A stretch of DNA of 46,417 nucleotides from Spirochaetaceae bacterium (GTDB lineage Bacteria > Spirochaetota > Spirochaetia > DSM-27196 > SKKC01). The DNA lies in the NCBI GenBank assembly GCA_007128315.1, contig SKXQ01000079.1, positions 1 to 46,417 on the forward strand, written 5' to 3'. Of this stretch, positions 15,424 through 23,332 are shown piece after piece; positions within the stretch are counted from its first letter, which is position 1; each line of letters opens with the position of its first letter. Below the pieces are notes generated by a model. The model did not search any database. It was not told the DNA's origin and worked only from the letters and a program-made list of their open reading frames with translations. Both the position numbers and the translations under genes were made by a program.

Positions 15424-17517
15424 TCATTTATCAGTAAGCCTCGATATCCGGTCAACATCGAGCATGAGCGCAAGCCGGCCGTCACCGAGTACGACCGCTC
15501 CCGAAACACCTTCGACGCCTTCGTACATCTTCCCCAGCGTCTTTACGACGCTCTGGAAGGTGTCGCGCACGCCGTCGACCACAAGCCCGAGCATGCGGTC
15601 TTCGCTGCTCACCATGAGGAGCTGTCGGTGTTCGGCGTGCTCGTGGTCCGGCCCGGAGTCGAGCTGGAAATACTCCCTGAGATCCACGAATGGTACGAGC
15701 TGGCCGCGATAGTTAACCAGTTTCTGGTCACCGTAACGCGCAGCGTCATCGAGTTCGATACATTCGATAACGCTTGACATGGTCGCGAGGTAGGACTGGT
15801 CGCCGACATCCACAAGCAGACCTTCGACGATGGCAAGCGTCAGCGGTATGCGCAGGTTCATGGTACTGCCTTCACCGGATGCGCTTTCAACGCGAATCGA
15901 TCCGCCAAGCCCCTCAATGTTCCGCTTGACGACGTCCATACCGACACCACGCCCGCTGACGTTGGTCGCAGTTTCGGTAGTGGAAAACCCGGGGGCGAAG
16001 ATGAGTTCGTTCAGCTCCGATTCGCTCAACCGGTCGTCGTCGGCGATAAGACCTTGCACCAGCGCTTTCTCGCGGACGGCGTCGGTGTTGATTCCCCGAC
16101 CGTCGTCCGAGACCTGTATGGCCACGTGTGCTCCCGAATAGAAGGCCTTCATTGTCAGCGTACCCTGCGGATGCTTACCCGCCTTCTGCCGCTCCTGCGG
16201 TGTCTCAAGTCCGTGATCGAGGGAGTTGCGAATGATATGCAGGAGAGGATCCTTCAAACGCTCGACCACATTCTTGTCCAGTTCGGTATCGACACCTTCG
16301 AGTACCAGCTTCACGTCCTTGTTGAGATCTTTCGCAAGATCACGCACAAGTCGTCTGAAACCGGAAAACAGTACTTCAACAGGAACCATGTGCAGCTGCA
16401 TCGCGAGATCGCGGGTATCGCGAATAAGGGCTTCAAGGCGCTCTGCGGTCGACAGAATTTCCGGATCACCTGCGGCTGCGGCGAGTCGCTGCAAGGTCGC
16501 GTGTTCTGAAACGAACTCGCCGACCAGATTGACCAGAGTATCGAGCTTCTCGGTACGAACCTTGATCGTGCTCGTCGTATCGAGAGACTGGCGCGTTTCG
16601 CGACGTTTTCGGATCAGGTCCTGTTCCTTCAGCGCCGCTTCTACCCGTTCCGGCGACACAAATCCCTGTTGCACAAGCGCGTCGCCTATGTAGGACCGCG
16701 CGTTGACTGCCGCCTCCAGTTCATCCGCACCGATATCCCCACGCTCGACAAGAATCTCACCGAGTCTCTTGTAATCCAGATCGGTGCTGTCGAGACTCGA
16801 CTCGTCGATGGCTGTAATGCGAATGTCCCAGATGTCGTCGACAAAGATGAACACGTCGCGTACCGCGTTTTCACCCTTGCTGGTGGTAAGCAGAATGTCC
16901 CAGGAAAGAAAGCACTGTTCGGGGTCAAGCTCGCTTAACAGCGGCACCTTGTCGGTGAATCCGACGATCAGCATCTCACCGAGTTCCATGAGTTCGCGAA
17001 TCAGCAAAATGGGATTGTTTCCTGTCACAAACGCGTCAGACGACGGTGTGAGCTGTATTCGCCAGGTCGTCTCTGTGCCGCCGGTATCGGGAACCTCCGT
17101 TTCCCGGATCGAAGCGCGCTGCGGTGCCCCGCCGACTTCAGGATACTCGCGTATCAGTTCCTGAACGATGCGTTCACCTTCGGCGAGGATATCCGCGTCG
17201 GGCTCGTGCGTGCCAAGCAGTGCTTCGATCTGGTCACGCGCGGCGAGTCCGAGCTCGATGAGATGCGGTGTCACGACAGCCTTACCGTCCCTGACGATTG
17301 CGAACGCGGTCTCAACCATATGAGTAAACTCGCCGAGAGCCGTCAGACCAAGCATGTTACCCGAACCTTTGATCGTATGCATGCTCCGAAACGCGTCGTC
17401 GATCATGCCGAGGTCAGCAGGGTCTTCTTCGAGTTGCATGAGTGCGTGTTCGAGTGACACGAGAAGCTCGGCGACTTCCTCGCGAAAGGTTTCGAGCGGA
17501 TCTACAGAAGCGCTCAC
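15424..17517 (-). CDS. cheA: Chemotaxis histidine kinase CheA
   Basis: 697 residues. It phosphorylates CheY in response to receptor signals. Residues 1-125 are the HPt domain with the phosphorylated His47 in RSMHTIKGSG. Residues 150-235 are a domain found in some CheA proteins (WRIQLTPSS...). Residues 248-300 contain two short similar repeats (LGEILVERGDIGADELE and IGDALVQQGFVSPERVE). Dimerisation starts near 315, the ATPase N box is IIRNSLDHGLE (428-438) and G boxes are DDGRGI and GRGVGMDVV. A CheW-like domain covers about 560-697. The GTG start overlaps the STAS gene stop (GTGA). Confidence 0.95.
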   Translation of the reverse strand: MSASVDPLETFREEVAELLVSLEHALMQLEEDPADLGMIDDAFRSMHTIKGSGNMLGLTALGEFTHMVETAFAIVRDGKAVVTPHLIELGLAARDQIEALLGTHEPDADILAEGERIVQELIREYPEVGGAPQRASIRETEVPDTGGTETTWRIQLTPSSDAFVTGNNPILLIRELMELGEMLIVGFTDKVPLLSELDPEQCFLSWDILLTTSKGENAVRDVFIFVDDIWDIRITAIDESSLDSTDLDYKRLGEILVERGDIGADELEAAVNARSYIGDALVQQGFVSPERVEAALKEQDLIRKRRETRQSLDTTSTIKVRTEKLDTLVNLVGEFVSEHATLQRLAAAAGDPEILSTAERLEALIRDTRDLAMQLHMVPVEVLFSGFRRLVRDLAKDLNKDVKLVLEGVDTELDKNVVERLKDPLLHIIRNSLDHGLETPQERQKAGKHPQGTLTMKAFYSGAHVAIQVSDDGRGINTDAVREKALVQGLIADDDRLSESELNELIFAPGFSTTETATNVSGRGVGMDVVKRNIEGLGGSIRVESASGEGSTMNLRIPLTLAIVEGLLVDVGDQSYLATMSSVIECIELDDAARYGDQKLVNYRGQLVPFVDLREYFQLDSGPDHEHAEHRQLLMVSSEDRMLGLVVDGVRDTFQSVVKTLGKMYEGVEGVSGAVVLGDGRLALMLDVDRISRLTDK

Positions 17518-17810
17518 GGGACTAATCCTGGCGATCGTATACCGGCGAAGTCACAGATTCTCCGGTAGCGGTCTGCGTGGATACAGCGAAACGTGGTCCC
17601 CTGCGCATCGGCGAAACGCGCAGCAGCAATCAGCACCTGTGCACCTGCAAGATCAATGGCGTCTATGCCCGAAAGGTCGACGGTGAGATCCCGGCAGGAC
17701 GTCACCGATTGCAGGATCTGGTCCCGGAAATCCATGATGTTCGGGAAGGTGAGAGCTCCCTTCAGATGTATGGTCTTAGACTCAGATGTGTCACGCTTTG
17801 GCATGGACAT
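17514..17810 (-). CDS. STAS-domain protein
   Basis: 98 residues, a single STAS domain. The segment LTVDLSGIDAIDLAGAQVLIAAARFA matches the STAS core, but the position of the usual phosphorylatable Ser in anti-sigma-factor antagonists (D-S/T-x-G) reads DLAG, with Ala in place of Ser or Thr. It may therefore act as a MlaB-like or docking STAS domain that is not switched by phosphorylation. It overlaps the cheY stop as TGATG and the cheA start, which places it in the chemotaxis signalling unit. Confidence 0.85.
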   Translation of the reverse strand: MSMPKRDTSESKTIHLKGALTFPNIMDFRDQILQSVTSCRDLTVDLSGIDAIDLAGAQVLIAAARFADAQGTTFRCIHADRYRRICDFAGIRSPGLVP

Positions 17811-18184
17811 CAGAAGTCTGCAGGAGCGGCAACTTTCCTGATGGCCCGCAGAAGCTGATCCTGTTCAAAGGGCTTCGTGAGCCAGCCTGTCGCCCCTGCC
17901 CGTTTGCCTTCCTGTTTCTTTTCGGCTTCCGACTCGGTAGTGACCATCAGAATCGGGACAGACCTGTTTACCGTGCCGCCGCGTACGGCTTCGATAAACT
18001 CGATTCCGTTCATTTCCGGCATATTGTAGTCGGTGATAACTACCGTAATGTCGTCCGTAAGCCTGGCGACCCCTTCTTTCCCATTCGCTGCCTCGACGAC
18101 TTCGTAACCACCAGCTTTCAGAATAAGCGTCTCCATCTGACGCATGGAAACAGAGTCATCAACGATCAGTACTTTATCTGCCAT
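17810..18184 (-). CDS. cheY: CheY-type response regulator
   Basis: 124 residues, a single receiver domain. Acidic pocket residues Asp9/Asp10, the phospho-acceptor Asp52 in VITDYNMPEMNG, the switch Thr in LMVTTES and the Lys in LTKPF are all present. There is no output domain, as expected for a diffusible CheY acting on flagellar motors, although a cheA-associated stand-alone receiver could serve another output. The ATG at 18184 is preferred because AGAGGA lies 9 bases upstream; an ATG at 18193 would abut that site. It starts 2 bases after the upstream stop. Confidence 0.93.
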   Translation of the reverse strand: MADKVLIVDDSVSMRQMETLILKAGGYEVVEAANGKEGVARLTDDITVVITDYNMPEMNGIEFIEAVRGGTVNRSVPILMVTTESEAEKKQEGKRAGATGWLTKPFEQDQLLRAIRKVAAPADF

Positions 18185-18186
18185 AT

Positions 18187-19494
18187 CTACCATTCCTCTT
18201 TCGGCTCGTGCGGGTTTGTGTGTAGCTCCCTGTTCCTGTCCGCAGGCGGAAGCGTTACCGTGAACCTGACAAAAGGTTCCGGGCTATCGCCGGTATAGTC
18301 AACTCCATTAGCGTTCGATATCCACGCATTCATACGCTTCAGCAGCTTACGGCACACGTACAGTCCGGTACCGTCGCCCCACTCCTCTTCCTCGATCGCT
18401 GTCGGAAAGCCTTCTATCGTATAAAACAGGTCAAAAACCAGCTCGGAGTAGTCGTATGGAACGCCCCTGATTCGCTCGCCGGCGGTATCCCGTGCTTTTG
18501 TCAGCTTCGGCGTGTTGCGAACGACGATATCGATACCACCGGGTTCCTTTTCACTCGTCTGAGTAAACGCGACAACGCGGCTCCCCTCCGGCGAATACTT
18601 GATCGCGTTGACCAGAAGTTCATGGACAATGCGAAACAGGTAGCTTCTGTCCGCCGTAACCGCGCCGTCCGGCACAGCACTCGACTGCAGCACCAGCTTA
18701 TTCCGTCCGTATCGGGCGGTGAGATCGCCGAGGACCGTTTCCATGTATCCCTCGAGCTCCGGCAGCAGATCACCGAGTTCGTAGCGATCAACATCGAGAT
18801 CGACACTGTCTACGCGGCTGATAAACGTAATATAGTCGAAAATCTCTTTCTGGCTGACCGCAGAGGTCAGAATGGTGTCAACGAGCCCCTTTGAAACCTT
18901 CACATACTCGTCGTCGATGGGCTCCGGCGTCATGCGCAGGAGATCTACCCACATGAACCCGCCGGACTGGTTAATCGTGCGCGACAGCAGGTCGATCATC
19001 TGCTCGGTCTGGTGAACGTCTTTTGATGCGTACAAAGCACGCCAGTTCACCAGCTTCTCGTGCTCAAGGCGCAGGAGCTCCCGCTCCTGTTCGGCACGCT
19101 CAATCTGCCTGACGTGTTCTTTTTCGCGAAAGGTCTTCTCGATGCGGAACAGTATTTCTTCCCGGACAACCGGTTTATTGATGTAGTCGTCGGCGCCTGC
19201 TTTCACGAGTTCAATGGCAGTTCTCGTGTCTTCGTTTGCAGTGAGAAACACCACAGGCACCCCGTCGTCAAGACGCCGAATCGCTGCCATGAACTCATCC
19301 CCGTTCATGCCGGGCATGAAGTAATCGCTGAGAACCAGATCATAGTCCTCTGAGGCGAAGGCGTCGACGGCGACCCGGGGATCGTCGATGGTTTTTACCT
19401 CGTACCCTTCGTTCCTCAGAAATCGTTCGATGATCGTGAGCGTCGTCCTGTCGTCATCTACGACCAGGATACGATGCGGAGTATCGTGTGTCAT
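18187..19494 (-). CDS. REC-HATPase signalling protein without a clear H-box
   Basis: 435 residues. An N-terminal receiver (1-120) has Asp13-15 and phospho-acceptor Asp57 in LSDYFMPGMNG. A coiled, charged linker (120-150) and a helical region (150-235) follow, then a histidine-kinase ATPase domain with N box VHELLVNAIKYSPEG (290-304) and G box GDGTGLYVCRKLLKRM. No HExxxP or similar H-box is present in the helical region; His161 in KDVHQTEQ is the only candidate. It may be an atypical kinase or a regulator using the ATPase fold. The start (19494 or in-frame ATG 19524) is unsure. It lies 2 bases before cheY. Confidence 0.8.
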   Translation of the reverse strand: MTHDTPHRILVVDDDRTTLTIIERFLRNEGYEVKTIDDPRVAVDAFASEDYDLVLSDYFMPGMNGDEFMAAIRRLDDGVPVVFLTANEDTRTAIELVKAGADDYINKPVVREEILFRIEKTFREKEHVRQIERAEQERELLRLEHEKLVNWRALYASKDVHQTEQMIDLLSRTINQSGGFMWVDLLRMTPEPIDDEYVKVSKGLVDTILTSAVSQKEIFDYITFISRVDSVDLDVDRYELGDLLPELEGYMETVLGDLTARYGRNKLVLQSSAVPDGAVTADRSYLFRIVHELLVNAIKYSPEGSRVVAFTQTSEKEPGGIDIVVRNTPKLTKARDTAGERIRGVPYDYSELVFDLFYTIEGFPTAIEEEEWGDGTGLYVCRKLLKRMNAWISNANGVDYTGDSPEPFVRFTVTLPPADRNRELHTNPHEPKEEW

Positions 19495-19538
19495 TGTAAG
19501 CTGATAATAGCGAAAAGGACTCATTACGTCAAAAAGGG

Positions 19539-20282
19539 CTATTGTTTCCGGAATGCGTGAATAATCAGAGGAAGCGCCTGAGCGGCTACTTCACTGCGCA
19601 GTATCGACGGGCCAAGCGAGACAGGCTGAAATCCGCCGGCGATCAACGCGCACCGCTCGCGGTCAGAAAATCCGCGCTCAGGGCCGACCGCTGCAATCCA
19701 GTCCCCGGACGCCGCCTCTGCGTGACAGGGAATCGTGGCAGGAGGAACTCCATCCTGGTCTGCCAGAATGCGGAAATGGTCGGATACGTCATCAAGAGCA
19801 TCGGTGAGACTCCGATAGACCGCGAGGCCAGGCAGGCGGGTATGCCCGCCCTGCTCCGCACCTGCAATGAGCCGATCACGCAGGGCATCACGTTCCCAGA
19901 TTGAGGCACTCAGGTACGAACGCTCCGTCAGATCAGCCGCACACACCATGATGCGTGCGAGACCCAGGGTCGAAAGATCTTTGACCAGGCGCTTGAACAC
20001 AATGGGTCGTACCGCACCGAGCAGCAGCGTCCCCCCTATACCGGCGGTATACACGTCTGATTTTTCCGCAGACTCACACGGGGTGAACTCACCAGCCACT
20101 CCTTCGCGCGCTATCGACAGTACACGAAATACGCCCGCCGGGCCGTTTACGATACCGGCTCGAACACTGTCACCGATGCCTGACCGGAGAACATCCCGAA
20201 GGTGCAGAGCGCGTCGATCGCGCGGACCGAGCGCCACCCGGACTCCCTGCAGTTCTTCGGCTTCGAAGAGCATTCGATTCAT
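19539..20282 (-). CDS. rsmE: 16S rRNA (uracil1498-N3)-methyltransferase
   Basis: 247 residues. A SPOUT-class SAM-dependent methyltransferase acting on 16S rRNA. The N-terminal PUA-like part begins MNRMLFEAEELQGVRVAL; the C-terminal trefoil-knot motifs are AVGPERGFSDRERCAL and LGPSILRSEVAAQALPLI. The usual GPEGGFS motif has Arg in place of the second Gly. The ATG at 20282 matches the family N-terminus; about 106 upstream in-frame residues overlap the TetR gene and are not family-like. It follows the TetR gene by 16 bases. Confidence 0.92.
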   Translation of the reverse strand: MNRMLFEAEELQGVRVALGPRDRRALHLRDVLRSGIGDSVRAGIVNGPAGVFRVLSIAREGVAGEFTPCESAEKSDVYTAGIGGTLLLGAVRPIVFKRLVKDLSTLGLARIMVCAADLTERSYLSASIWERDALRDRLIAGAEQGGHTRLPGLAVYRSLTDALDDVSDHFRILADQDGVPPATIPCHAEAASGDWIAAVGPERGFSDRERCALIAGGFQPVSLGPSILRSEVAAQALPLIIHAFRKQ

Positions 20283-20298
20283 GGATACGTCGATTGGG

Positions 20299-20877
20299 CT
20301 ATACGATGCCCGATGAGCGATTGAGGTATTGTGCCATCTGCTCGAGCGGCAGGCGATCGGTTCCGAGCAGGCTGTGCAGGAGGCACCCGTCGATAAGAGC
20401 GAGAATGATCCAGGATACCGTCGAATACTCGGTTTCATTCGGAAACAGTCGCTTGATCCCTGTCTCGATAACCTCGCGCCAGCGACGGTACTCTTCTGCA
20501 AAGCGTGCTCTGAGGCTGGGATTATTTGTGAGCGCTTCCTGAATGAGGTACAGGTGGATCTCTCCCCGGGCCTCAGCAGCGGTAATTGTTTCGAATACAA
20601 GCTTCAATATTTTTTCCGGTGGGACATCGCGGGCAGCGTCATCAACCCAGCGCAGAATTTTTCCCGACATGTGCTTCATGTGCCGTTCGGTAATGTCAAA
20701 AATGAGGTCGCCTTTTGTCGGGTAATAGTAAAAGAGTGTTCCCTTACTGATGTGTGCCGCCCTCGCAATGTCTGCAAGCGATGTGTTCGCGATGCCTCGC
20801 TCGATAATGAGCTTGGCTGCGGTCTGTATGATCCGCTCCCTGTTGTCGCGTGTGCTGTTCCGAACATCCTGCTTCAC
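20299..20877 (-). CDS. TetR-family transcriptional regulator
   Basis: 192 residues. The N-terminal DNA-binding domain (about 12-60) has the typical TSLADIARAAHISKGTLFYYYPTKGDL helix-turn-helix pattern split as ADIARAAHIS and KGTLFYYYPTK. The C-terminal ligand-binding domain is variable and gives no ligand clue. The GTG at 20877 is the only suitable start before the domain. It is the first gene after a strong promoter and sits at the head of the rsmE-cheY-cheA-murC run, so it may regulate its own transcription and that of the genes behind it; this is inference. Confidence 0.88.
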   Translation of the reverse strand: MKQDVRNSTRDNRERIIQTAAKLIIERGIANTSLADIARAAHISKGTLFYYYPTKGDLIFDITERHMKHMSGKILRWVDDAARDVPPEKILKLVFETITAAEARGEIHLYLIQEALTNNPSLRARFAEEYRRWREVIETGIKRLFPNETEYSTVSWIILALIDGCLLHSLLGTDRLPLEQMAQYLNRSSGIV

Positions 20878-20897
20878 CCGTCAACCCGCCTGCGTCG

Positions 20898-20927
20898 ACT
20901 ATAGACCGTCGTCTTCGGAACTGTCAA
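20898..20927 (-). promoter_or_regulatory. Strong promoter at the head of the TetR-rsmE-che-murC run
   Basis: On the minus strand a perfect -35 TTGACA (20922-20927) is followed after 18 bases by TATAGT (20898-20903). The predicted start near 20891 gives a short leader of about 13 bases before the TetR GTG. No other comparable promoter is obvious before cheA, so it may drive much of the downstream run. I could not identify a clear TetR operator palindrome. Confidence 0.75.
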
Positions 20928-20984
20928 CTTTGTCGGTTGGTGACCGAGAGCGGTATCCCGGCCACCTGCTTTGTGTACAAGCGT

Positions 20985-22271
20985 TTATACCGACGCGTTC
21001 AGAGCCTGCTCTATATCGGCTATGATGTCGTCCTGATGCTCAAGCCCGACTGAAAGGCGTACAAACTCCGGTGACAGCCCCGCTGCACGCTGCTGTTCAT
21101 CGCTGAGCTGACTGTGTGTGGTACTCGCCGGATGAATTGCCAGGCTCTTTGCATCACCAACATTCGCGAGATGCGAGAAGAGTTCAAGCGAGTTGATGAA
21201 CTTTTCGCCTGCAGCTTTTCCTCCCTTGATGCCGAATACGACCATGCCCCCGGAACCTCTGGGAAAGTATCGGGATACCCGTTCGGCTGAGGGGTCGTCG
21301 AAAAGCCCGGGATACCGAACCCACTCGACGTTCGAATGTGCATGAAGATATTCGGCCACCGCGCGGGCGTTCAGAGAATGACGCTCCATGCGCAGCGACA
21401 GTGTCTCGGTGCCCTGAAGAAAAAGCCAGGCGTTGTCGGGCGTGATGGCTGCACCGAGATTTCTCAGCGGAATCAGCCTCATACGCATCGCGAACGCTAC
21501 CGGACTCAGATCACCGAGATCGTGTGCGAAGCGAACGCCGTTGTAGCTGGCGTCGGGGCGGTTAAAGGTCGTGAACTTCGGGTCGGTCCAGTCAAAAGTC
21601 CCGGAATCGACCACAACGCCGCCGATGCCGGTACCGTGACCGCCGATCCACTTCGTAAGACTGTGTACAACCACGTGGGCTCCGTATTCCATGGGCCGAA
21701 ACAGATACGGGGTCGTGAAGGTGGAATCAACGATCAGTGGCAGATGATACTCTTCGGCCAGCTTCCCCCAGGCCTCAAAGTCCGGCACCGTGAGTGCGGG
21801 GTTTCCGACACTCTCGACATACAGGGCGCGCGTCTTTTCGGTGATCTGAGCGCGTACCGCATCGATATCGAGCGGGTCGGCGAATTTGACGGTAACGCCA
21901 TAGTCTGGAAGGATTGATGCAAACATCGTATAGGTTCCACCGTAGAGATGGCTGCTCGATACGATCTCATCGCCCGCAATGCAGACGTTGATAACAGAAT
22001 AGAACACAGCGCTGGTCCCCGACGCGAGCGCCAGCGCTGCAGCACCACCTTCGAGCTCCGCGATGCGCCGTTCAAGAACATCCTGCGTGGGATTCATGAT
22101 GCGTGTGTAGATGTACCCGAGCTCTTTGAGTGCGAACAGGTTGGCCGCATGCTCGGTATCGCGAAAATTGTACGCGGTCGTGCGCGAAATGGACACCGCG
22201 CGTCCCGGATCCGGACCTTTTCTGTCCTGCCCTGCGTGTAATGCCCGTGTCTCGAATCGGTAGTCTGCCAT
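20985..22271 (-). CDS. metY: O-acetylhomoserine sulfhydrylase
   Basis: 428 residues, the usual length. A PLP enzyme of the Cys/Met metabolism family that makes homocysteine from O-acetylhomoserine and sulfide. The PLP-binding Lys207 lies in VVHSLTKWIGGHGTGIGG. Other conserved segments are YIYTRIMNPTQDVLERRIAE, ALASGTSAVF and the C-terminal TTHSQLSDEQQ. Its ATG has AAGGGG 7 bases upstream and lies 25 bases after cysK, so the pair forms a sulfur-assimilation operon fed by the same sulfide pool. Confidence 0.95.
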   Translation of the reverse strand: MADYRFETRALHAGQDRKGPDPGRAVSISRTTAYNFRDTEHAANLFALKELGYIYTRIMNPTQDVLERRIAELEGGAAALALASGTSAVFYSVINVCIAGDEIVSSSHLYGGTYTMFASILPDYGVTVKFADPLDIDAVRAQITEKTRALYVESVGNPALTVPDFEAWGKLAEEYHLPLIVDSTFTTPYLFRPMEYGAHVVVHSLTKWIGGHGTGIGGVVVDSGTFDWTDPKFTTFNRPDASYNGVRFAHDLGDLSPVAFAMRMRLIPLRNLGAAITPDNAWLFLQGTETLSLRMERHSLNARAVAEYLHAHSNVEWVRYPGLFDDPSAERVSRYFPRGSGGMVVFGIKGGKAAGEKFINSLELFSHLANVGDAKSLAIHPASTTHSQLSDEQQRAAGLSPEFVRLSVGLEHQDDIIADIEQALNASV

Positions 22272-22296
22272 AATATATCCCCTTATACGGTCGTTT

Positions 22297-23235
22297 CTAT
22301 ACGGTCGCTGTTTCTTCGAACAGCCAGGTGCTCAGATATCTTTCACCGGTGTCACAGATAATGGTAACGATGGTCTTGTCCTGCATCTCGGCTCGGGCGG
22401 CGAGTTCGCACGCAGCCCACACGTTTGCTCCGGCCGAAACGCCGCTGAAAATCCCCTCTTCCTGCGCAAGACGTCGTGCGGTCCGGGCCGCGTCATCGGT
22501 AGTCACCTGTATTACCTCGTCAACGAGGGTGCGATCGAGAATCTCAGGGACGAATCCGGCGCCTATGCCCTGTATGCGATGCGGTCCCGGGCGACCACCG
22601 GAAAGCACGGGACTGTCCCCGGGCTCGACGGCAACTGAATACAGCGACGGTTTCCATTCGGTCTTGATCCTGCCGGCGACGCCGGTAATGGTACCTCCGG
22701 TGCCGACACCGGCGACAAAGGCATCAACCGCTCCGTTCGTGTCCGTCCAGATCTCATCTGCAGTCGTTTGATGATGGGTGAGCGGGTTCGCCGGGTTTGC
22801 AAACTGCCTCATAAGCACCGCCCGGGGATTCTCTGCGACGATCTCCTCGGCGCGTGCGACCGCTCCGGTCATGCCTTCCGGACCGGGCGTCAGTTCCAGA
22901 TGCGCACCGAAGGCCTGCAGCAGGCGCCGTCGCTCGACGCTCATGGTTTCGGGCATGGTCAGAATGACCTGGTATCCGCGAACCGCACCGACACAGGCTA
23001 GTGCGATACCGGTGTTCCCGCTTGTCGCCTCGACGAGGACGGATCCCGTCCCTATGATACCGGCGCGCTCACCGGCCTGCACCATCCCGAGACCAATCCG
23101 GTCCTTCACGCTCGAGGTCGGATTCATGGTCTCAAGCTTAACCAGGACCGTTCCCGGCAGCCCCGCGGAAATGCGGTTCAACCTCACTAGTGGCGTAGAA
23201 CCGATAACCGAGGTCATATCGTCGTGTACGGGCAT
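22297..23235 (-). CDS. cysK: Cysteine synthase A
   Basis: 312 residues. A PLP enzyme that makes cysteine from O-acetylserine and sulfide. The PLP Lys44 lies in NPTSSVKDRIG; the substrate loop is EATSGNTGIALA, the phosphate-binding loop is GVGTGGTITGVAGRIK and the C-terminal GISSGAN-type loop reads FSGVSAGANVWAA. The ATG at 23235 has AGGAGG 8 bases upstream, a strong site. It is the first gene of cysK-metY, with its promoter overlapping the stop codon of the upstream ompA-like gene. Confidence 0.96.
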   Translation of the reverse strand: MPVHDDMTSVIGSTPLVRLNRISAGLPGTVLVKLETMNPTSSVKDRIGLGMVQAGERAGIIGTGSVLVEATSGNTGIALACVGAVRGYQVILTMPETMSVERRRLLQAFGAHLELTPGPEGMTGAVARAEEIVAENPRAVLMRQFANPANPLTHHQTTADEIWTDTNGAVDAFVAGVGTGGTITGVAGRIKTEWKPSLYSVAVEPGDSPVLSGGRPGPHRIQGIGAGFVPEILDRTLVDEVIQVTTDDAARTARRLAQEEGIFSGVSAGANVWAACELAARAEMQDKTIVTIICDTGERYLSTWLFEETATV

Positions 23236-23303
23236 CGCGGCAGCCTCCTGATCGTGTCACCAACTGGATCATTCCAATTTATTTACTTGACATTGACAGG
23301 GAG

Positions 23304-23332
23304 ACTATAACACAGCGCTGTATGCAGTTCAA
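23304..23332 (-). promoter_or_regulatory. Promoter of cysK-metY
   Basis: On the minus strand TTGAAC (23327-23332) is followed after 17 bases by TATAGT (23304-23309). The -35 box overlaps the stop codon of the OmpA-like gene (23329-23331). The predicted leader of about 60 bases contains a tandem TGTCAA repeat and a short TGGAATGATCCA palindrome that could be operator sites, but no riboswitch fold is evident. Confidence 0.72.

Noticed and set aside
20283-20600. A 106-residue N-terminal extension of rsmE
   Set aside because: It would overlap the TetR gene in another frame, has no rsmE-like sequence, and the family N-terminus matches the ATG at 20282.
23236-23303. A riboswitch (SAM or similar) in the cysK leader
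   Set aside because: The leader is about 60 bases and I see no conserved junction or terminator/antiterminator pair.
23287-23311. Plus-strand promoter TTGACA with TATAAC
   Set aside because: The spacer is only 13 bases and no plus-strand gene follows; the same DNA holds the minus-strand cysK promoter and leader.
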